Positions 59,253 through 64,000 of a stretch of 64,000 nucleotides of DNA are shown here, one piece after another. The first letter of the stretch is position 1. The number at the start of each line of letters is the position of its first letter. The stretch covers positions 124,001 to 188,000 of the forward strand of contig JAANDG010000095.1 in the NCBI GenBank assembly GCA_036852015.1, given 5' to 3'. The translations under genes were made by a program, and so were the position numbers. The notes beneath the pieces are model-generated. The model was not told the origin of the DNA, did no database searches, and saw only the letters and a list, made by a program, of their open reading frames with translations. The DNA is from Pelodera strongyloides. Its lineage: Eukaryota > Nematoda > Chromadorea > Rhabditida > Rhabditidae.

Positions 59253-62200
59253 ATAAATTCTAATGAAATAATGTAGTCTATGAGAGATGAGCTTCCCCCA
59301 ATTGTTTTTAAACAAATGTACGTTAGCAGAAGAAACCTAATAAAGAACAGTTGTTTGATATCAAACAAAAGAATTTGTTTTGTTGAATTGTTTGGCGTAT
59401 ATGTTTTCTACAATCATTGTGTTTTTTTGTTATTTGCACACAAAAAATGTGTGAACGGTTGGATTATCAATATTAGCAAGTGATCAACACCCCCGTCGAT
59501 ACCTGTACTTTCTTATATGTTTTTTTTTTTTCGAGTTTCTAGGAGTCTCTAGTCCTGACCAAATGTACATGATAGTTTGCTATTCTTTATAGCAAATATC
59601 TAACAATTTTTTTCGGTTTTCTTTTAAATTTTATCATTATGTATTGATAGCGTTCTATTGTTTGTGCTTGAGGTACGGCCTTCTTCGTAAGTACTAGCGG
59701 ATTTATGCTGTTGTGTTTTTATTCCATCGTTAGCAAGGTCAGACCATATCATGTCAATCCACCATATAATATACGTAGAACACAGAACCCCCTAATGAAC
59801 TGAAAACGATACCAGTGCCTGTGCCTCAAGCCTCAAGCAACATATTATCACTTCCCAATCTTTTCGTAAATACACTAATAAGTGCAAGGATATTCTTCAG
59901 GCCATGCATGCGCCGTGACTTGCTTTGGCGCTGAACCCATTAATCCATAGTAAGGGCCCAAACGCCATCTAAGAATATTGCTCTTAAATACCTTTATCCA
60001 CTTTTTTTTTGACTCTCCTATATTCACTACTCCAATTTCTTATTTTTATCAGTTTACCTTTCTATTCAATATAAATTCAAAATACAATTAATATAACTAT
60101 TTCCTATTTATAACTTTTCTTTACTTCCATTTTTTTTACCTCCTTTATTTTTATCTTTTAATTACCATTAGCCCATAATTGGAGTTAGACCAACTGCACT
60201 TATATTATATTATTTGTACCAGGCTAATTTCTGCTTTGTCTGTTGTCATGTGGCTCGACGTTACTTAATTGTGAACTTTCAAGATTGTATAGTTGTCAGT
60301 TTTCTTTACAAGGGACGGTTTTTACCTCAGCGTCATACTTCAGCGACTTGCCAGTTCACTTTTCACTTCTTTTCAAAACCGTTTGTTAGAACAAATCAAT
60401 CATTTATTAAACTCTATTTTATCTCCGAGATCGAGTATCTTTGAAATTTGTTGCTCTTCCTTATATTTATACAGGCAAATTTCTAGGTTGGTTTCTAAAT
60501 ATTATTAAGTACATACACAAAAAACAGCCTTCAGCTTACTACAGAGTTTGACTACTGGTATATTTCTGGTGGTGGGCGGGCAAAGATTATTTTTTACTTC
60601 GTCAATTCATGAAAGAAACTAGTTAAAAAGGTGGAAGTTATTGACACCAAAGTTACCTTAATCATCCTCCAAAACACGCGGAAATGCATGTTCATTTTGA
60701 CAATGAAACAGATGATTCACGTTTCAAGTTCCAGTTCGCGGTCTTTGCAACCTTGTGCCTCCTATACACAATGAGTACTTCAGACATTCAACAAAACATG
60801 TACATGTGCATAATTGGGGTAACATGCCAAGAGTAATTATCACTCCTTTCTTTTGGTAAAGTACAAGTCACAGCTACATAATGCTTGTGAGACAACCGTC
60901 TGACGCTTCCAACTGACTATTCCAGGCACATTGCACACGTTTAAGGGTCGGGGCCACGAAACTGCACCTATATTTATTATTTCTTTATGATTTTCTAAGG
61001 AGCCGTTAATACAATATCCACAAACTAATTTTCAAAAAGATTTACCACTGTGAATTTTTTCAGAGTGGATTTCTTACGTTAGATTCCATAGGCAAAAACA
61101 GCTACACCTTATTTTAGTCAGATGCCCTCGAGACACACTATAAGGTCCAACTACTCTCGGGGCACACTAAGAAAATAAGGGTGCAACCGTTTTTTTAATA
61201 TTTGCCTACGGTATCTAATGCAGGAAATACTCGTTGAATAAATTCACCCGACGTGAGTCTTTTTGAAATTTGTAGATATTGTATTAATCATCCCTTACCA
61301 TTAAGAAAACTACAAAGAAATAATAAGTATCGGATTTTCGTTCATAATAATTATTTCCCTGGGCCCGTCCCTTTAAAGCCATATAGCATTCGATGTTTAA
61401 ATATATGCTGGACACTTACTTTCCCATGCACTATATTTCCTTCTGCTCCTTTCCTGCACAGAAATTTGTAGATAAAAGATTCCCATCCAATTACATCCTG
61501 ACCTCAATTTTTCCTTTTCTTATGCAAATTTTATATTTTCCTCGGACCAAGTTGTTTTTCTCGCTACGTGATTGCTAGCGTGATATCCTCAGTAGTGTTT
61601 GAAACCGGTCACCCTCCAGCCCTGCCACAAACGCATAACCCCAAACACCCCCTCCCACTGAATTGCACCCTAGTGTCAAATCCAAATCCAACCCCTAGCC
61701 ACACCCAGATCAAAGAAATGGTGCTCTCCCAATTTTTTTGACATTTTAAGGATCAAAACACTCCAGATATATTCCTCCAAAATACTCATAAAACAATATT
61801 TAAAGCAATTATGTACAAGACGTTATAGTGAACAACTCTACACTATTGTTGCCGTAGCCAATTTGCTCCTCCCTGCAGTTTAACTTGCATGACAAAACCG
61901 CTCTTTGTTTCACTAGTTTCGATTTAGTATAGTTAGGAAGAAATTACAATGCAGCAAACATTTTTGCAATCATTGTCCAGGAAATATGGAACTCCTCTTT
62001 CTTACCGCCCAGCAGTGCAATGGGATGGCAGCTTTATTAGGGCTTATGCCAACGAATATCTTCTAATAGGCAGATCCTGTATGTTCCTATCATTGAATGC
62101 CTGCCATCTGACGGATAAAACACAGATATTGTCTTTATCGATGTATACTTTCAAGATAACGGTTCCATATGTTGGGAACTTTATCTCTTATACATTATTA

Positions 62201-63673
62201 TGCTATTTTCAACAAACTCCTTCAGCAGAAGCCCAAGTTCGTTTACTTGAGTTGTTTGTATTTATTAATAATAATCACGCTCTCAAAATAATCAAACAAG
62301 TATAATGTGTAATTATCGTTGCACGCATACACATTACTATACAAATTGTCGCACAAGTGGTTATTTGGTACCTGAACGGTTTGTGACGTAGGTACGGGAA
62401 ACATAATCAAATCATGGCTAGTGGCTAAAATTGACCAAACTTCTCCCAAAATTTACCAAATAACCTCAGTTTTGGAATCTCACGGCTATATTAATCGCGT
62501 CATTCTTAAAACTATGTATTCGTGGTTGGCGTCTGACCCATCGTCATTCGCATTTTATGTTGTAGTCGTTTAAAGCAATGTACCCGCAATATCCGCACAT
62601 CATGATAGGACATCAATAAATCATTTAGGAAAATGACGACTGAAATAAATGCATGCATAATGTAATGTTTGAATTTTAATTTCGCCACTTTGTTTTTGCT
62701 CAAGGGTTCTGTAACATCATTTAATTAGGTCGAGAAAAATTATAAACATACATGTTTGAATGTACATTTCATTCTCTGAATATTGCCCCCCTTCACATCC
62801 ACTCTACTTACTTTCACGAGAAAAGCATGACCAAGGTCGAAGAAAATCGAAATTCGTCAGAAAGGTGAGAACAAAGTGGCGTAAGGCTTTTCCTTTCACT
62901 TTCGCTTGTTTCTTCATGACCTGTGAGATTCAATTAGTTCCCTGTGGTTTCTTAGTCGTCCCTGTGCTTTCTTATATGCTTAACTGTGTCATGCTGCTCA
63001 ATGTTGGTTGGCCTTCTGGCGTTTTACATTTCAAACGACTTTGTGTATGGGACACTATGCACAGTACCTAATACCTAAAATATCTAAGATGAAAATACTA
63101 TCAACGATACGCATGTACATTATTGCATGAGATCTTTTGCATTTCATTACGCACTCTTCACTTTCGATTACGCCAGGAACAAAATGATCTGTTCAAAATT
63201 TAGACTTCGCGTGTGATGTTTTGACCTTTAGCATTAAAATACACCGTCAAGCTCACTTATGGGGTTTCCATGTATGCCAAAAACAACTGTGTGCGTTCCC
63301 TTCCAAGTATAGAAAAATTTTTCGTATTTTCCCTGAATTGAATATTTGACATAAGAAATTCAATACGTGGGTGTCACGAAGTCGTAAAATACGGTAAATT
63401 TGTCCGTTTACTTGGAAACACCATTAAATGTAGTGTTCATTCGAGATTTCCTTCCACAACCTACCATTCCCTTGCTGATTTGAATGAGAAAGACTAAGAC
63501 TATTTATTTTTGTTAATTTGGTACATTTGCTATTCTCGCTCTGTATACAGTACTTTTCCCCAAGATTGTCACTTTTCCTGGTTTTTTACGAATAATTTAT
63601 CACATAGCATGGGTTATTCCTCATTCCTTATTTACGAATTCACAGTAAGAAACGACAAGTGGTCGTTGAAACG

Positions 63674-63748
63674 ATGAAAGTTTGTGTGATCGGAGCGGGA
63701 GCAAGTGGGCTTCCCGCAATCAAATCAGCACTCGAATACGGATGCAAG
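63674..63748 (+). CDS. Flavin-containing monooxygenase, first exon only (cut by window end)
   Basis: The 25-codon exon reads MKVCVIGAGASGLPAIKSAL then EYGCK, followed by the donor GTAAGT. VIGAGASGL is the GxGxxG FAD-binding fold that opens flavin-containing monooxygenases, and the -LPAIKSALEYG continuation is typical of them. These enzymes use FAD, NADPH and oxygen to oxidise nitrogen or sulphur in soft nucleophiles, usually at the endoplasmic reticulum. The remaining 250 bases are intron, with no second exon before the window ends. A CACAG acceptor-like sequence 28 bases before the ATG could accept a spliced leader. Confidence 0.8.
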
Positions 63749-64000
63749 GTAAGTTGTTTATTTGACCATTCATTCATTTATTTGGATTCTCATGGTAAGG
63801 TTTAGAAATAAGCCGACAACTATGTACATTGTGCTTTTTGGTGCGCTATTCAGTGTCAAGTTGGCATGTATTGAGGTTCAGTTTCCGTAGCTTATAACAA
63901 TGCGTGTGGTAGATAATCTTATATTGGAAACTTTTCCGCGAAAACCAGTTTGTTATAACAATGATTCTCAGGGAATTTAATAGGATCAAGTCCACGCAAA

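Larger units (their letters stand above)
58206..63673. other. AT-rich gene-poor region
   Basis: No multi-exon gene is supported. It contains the retroelement-like relic and microsatellites near 58.6-59.3 kb. A C-rich strand-asymmetric patch lies at about 61,608-61,712. An open frame of 118 codons at 61,949-62,305 (+) has no recognised family and lies in AT-rich DNA without splice context; I would not call it a gene on this evidence. Confidence 0.45.

Overview
The window is nuclear DNA from a nematode, most likely a rhabditid or strongylid (clade V) relative of Caenorhabditis. The evidence is AT-rich intergenic DNA, many short introns ending in TTTCAG/TTTTAG, first exons opening directly at such acceptors as in trans-spliced genes, a 21-base match to the spliced leader SL1, and predicted proteins that resemble C. 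elegans TRA-3, CDK-4, KLP-13 and tropomyosin. Exon models were built by reading splice signals and checking reading phase by eye. Family names come from memory of the families, not from a search.

Layout. 1-9,970: no gene recognised; a polypurine tract, one CRE palindrome and the SL1-like sequence. 10,019-15,154 (+): kinesin-8 motor gene, KIF19/KLP-13 type. 15,947-22,446 (-): complete TRA-3/calpain-5-like protease in 18 exons, convergent with the kinesin. 23,992-28,957 (-): atypical dual-specificity phosphatase whose 4.2 kb intron holds a complete 284-residue tropomyosin gene (24,991-27,336) on the same strand. 31,695-34,149 (-): CDK-4/6-type cyclin-dependent kinase. 36,252-43,338 (-): class A peptide-type GPCR with a 4.7 kb first intron carrying GC-rich repeats, a 29-base-arm palindrome and a tRNA-like relic. 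43,340-53,300: gene-poor, with a DDE transposase relic, foldback repeats and a set of unidentified candidate exons (49,766-51,859, -). 53,306-56,915 (-): unrecognised 288-residue Ser/Pro/Arg-rich protein whose intron carries a tRNA-Glu on the opposite strand. 57,900-58,210: a second minisatellite-like repeat. 58,600-59,250: non-LTR retrotransposon-like relic with ATT and TA repeats. 63,674 to the window edge (+): first exon of a flavin-containing monooxygenase.

The genes do not form an operon. They are independent loci: ciliary or cytoskeletal motor, sex-determination protease, phosphatase, muscle/cytoskeletal coiled coil, G1 cell-cycle kinase and a receptor. The most notable architecture is the same-strand nesting of tropomyosin inside the phosphatase gene. 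The least explained elements are the two GC-rich interspersed repeat families, the SL1-like sequence with no donor site, and the Ser/Pro/Arg-rich protein.
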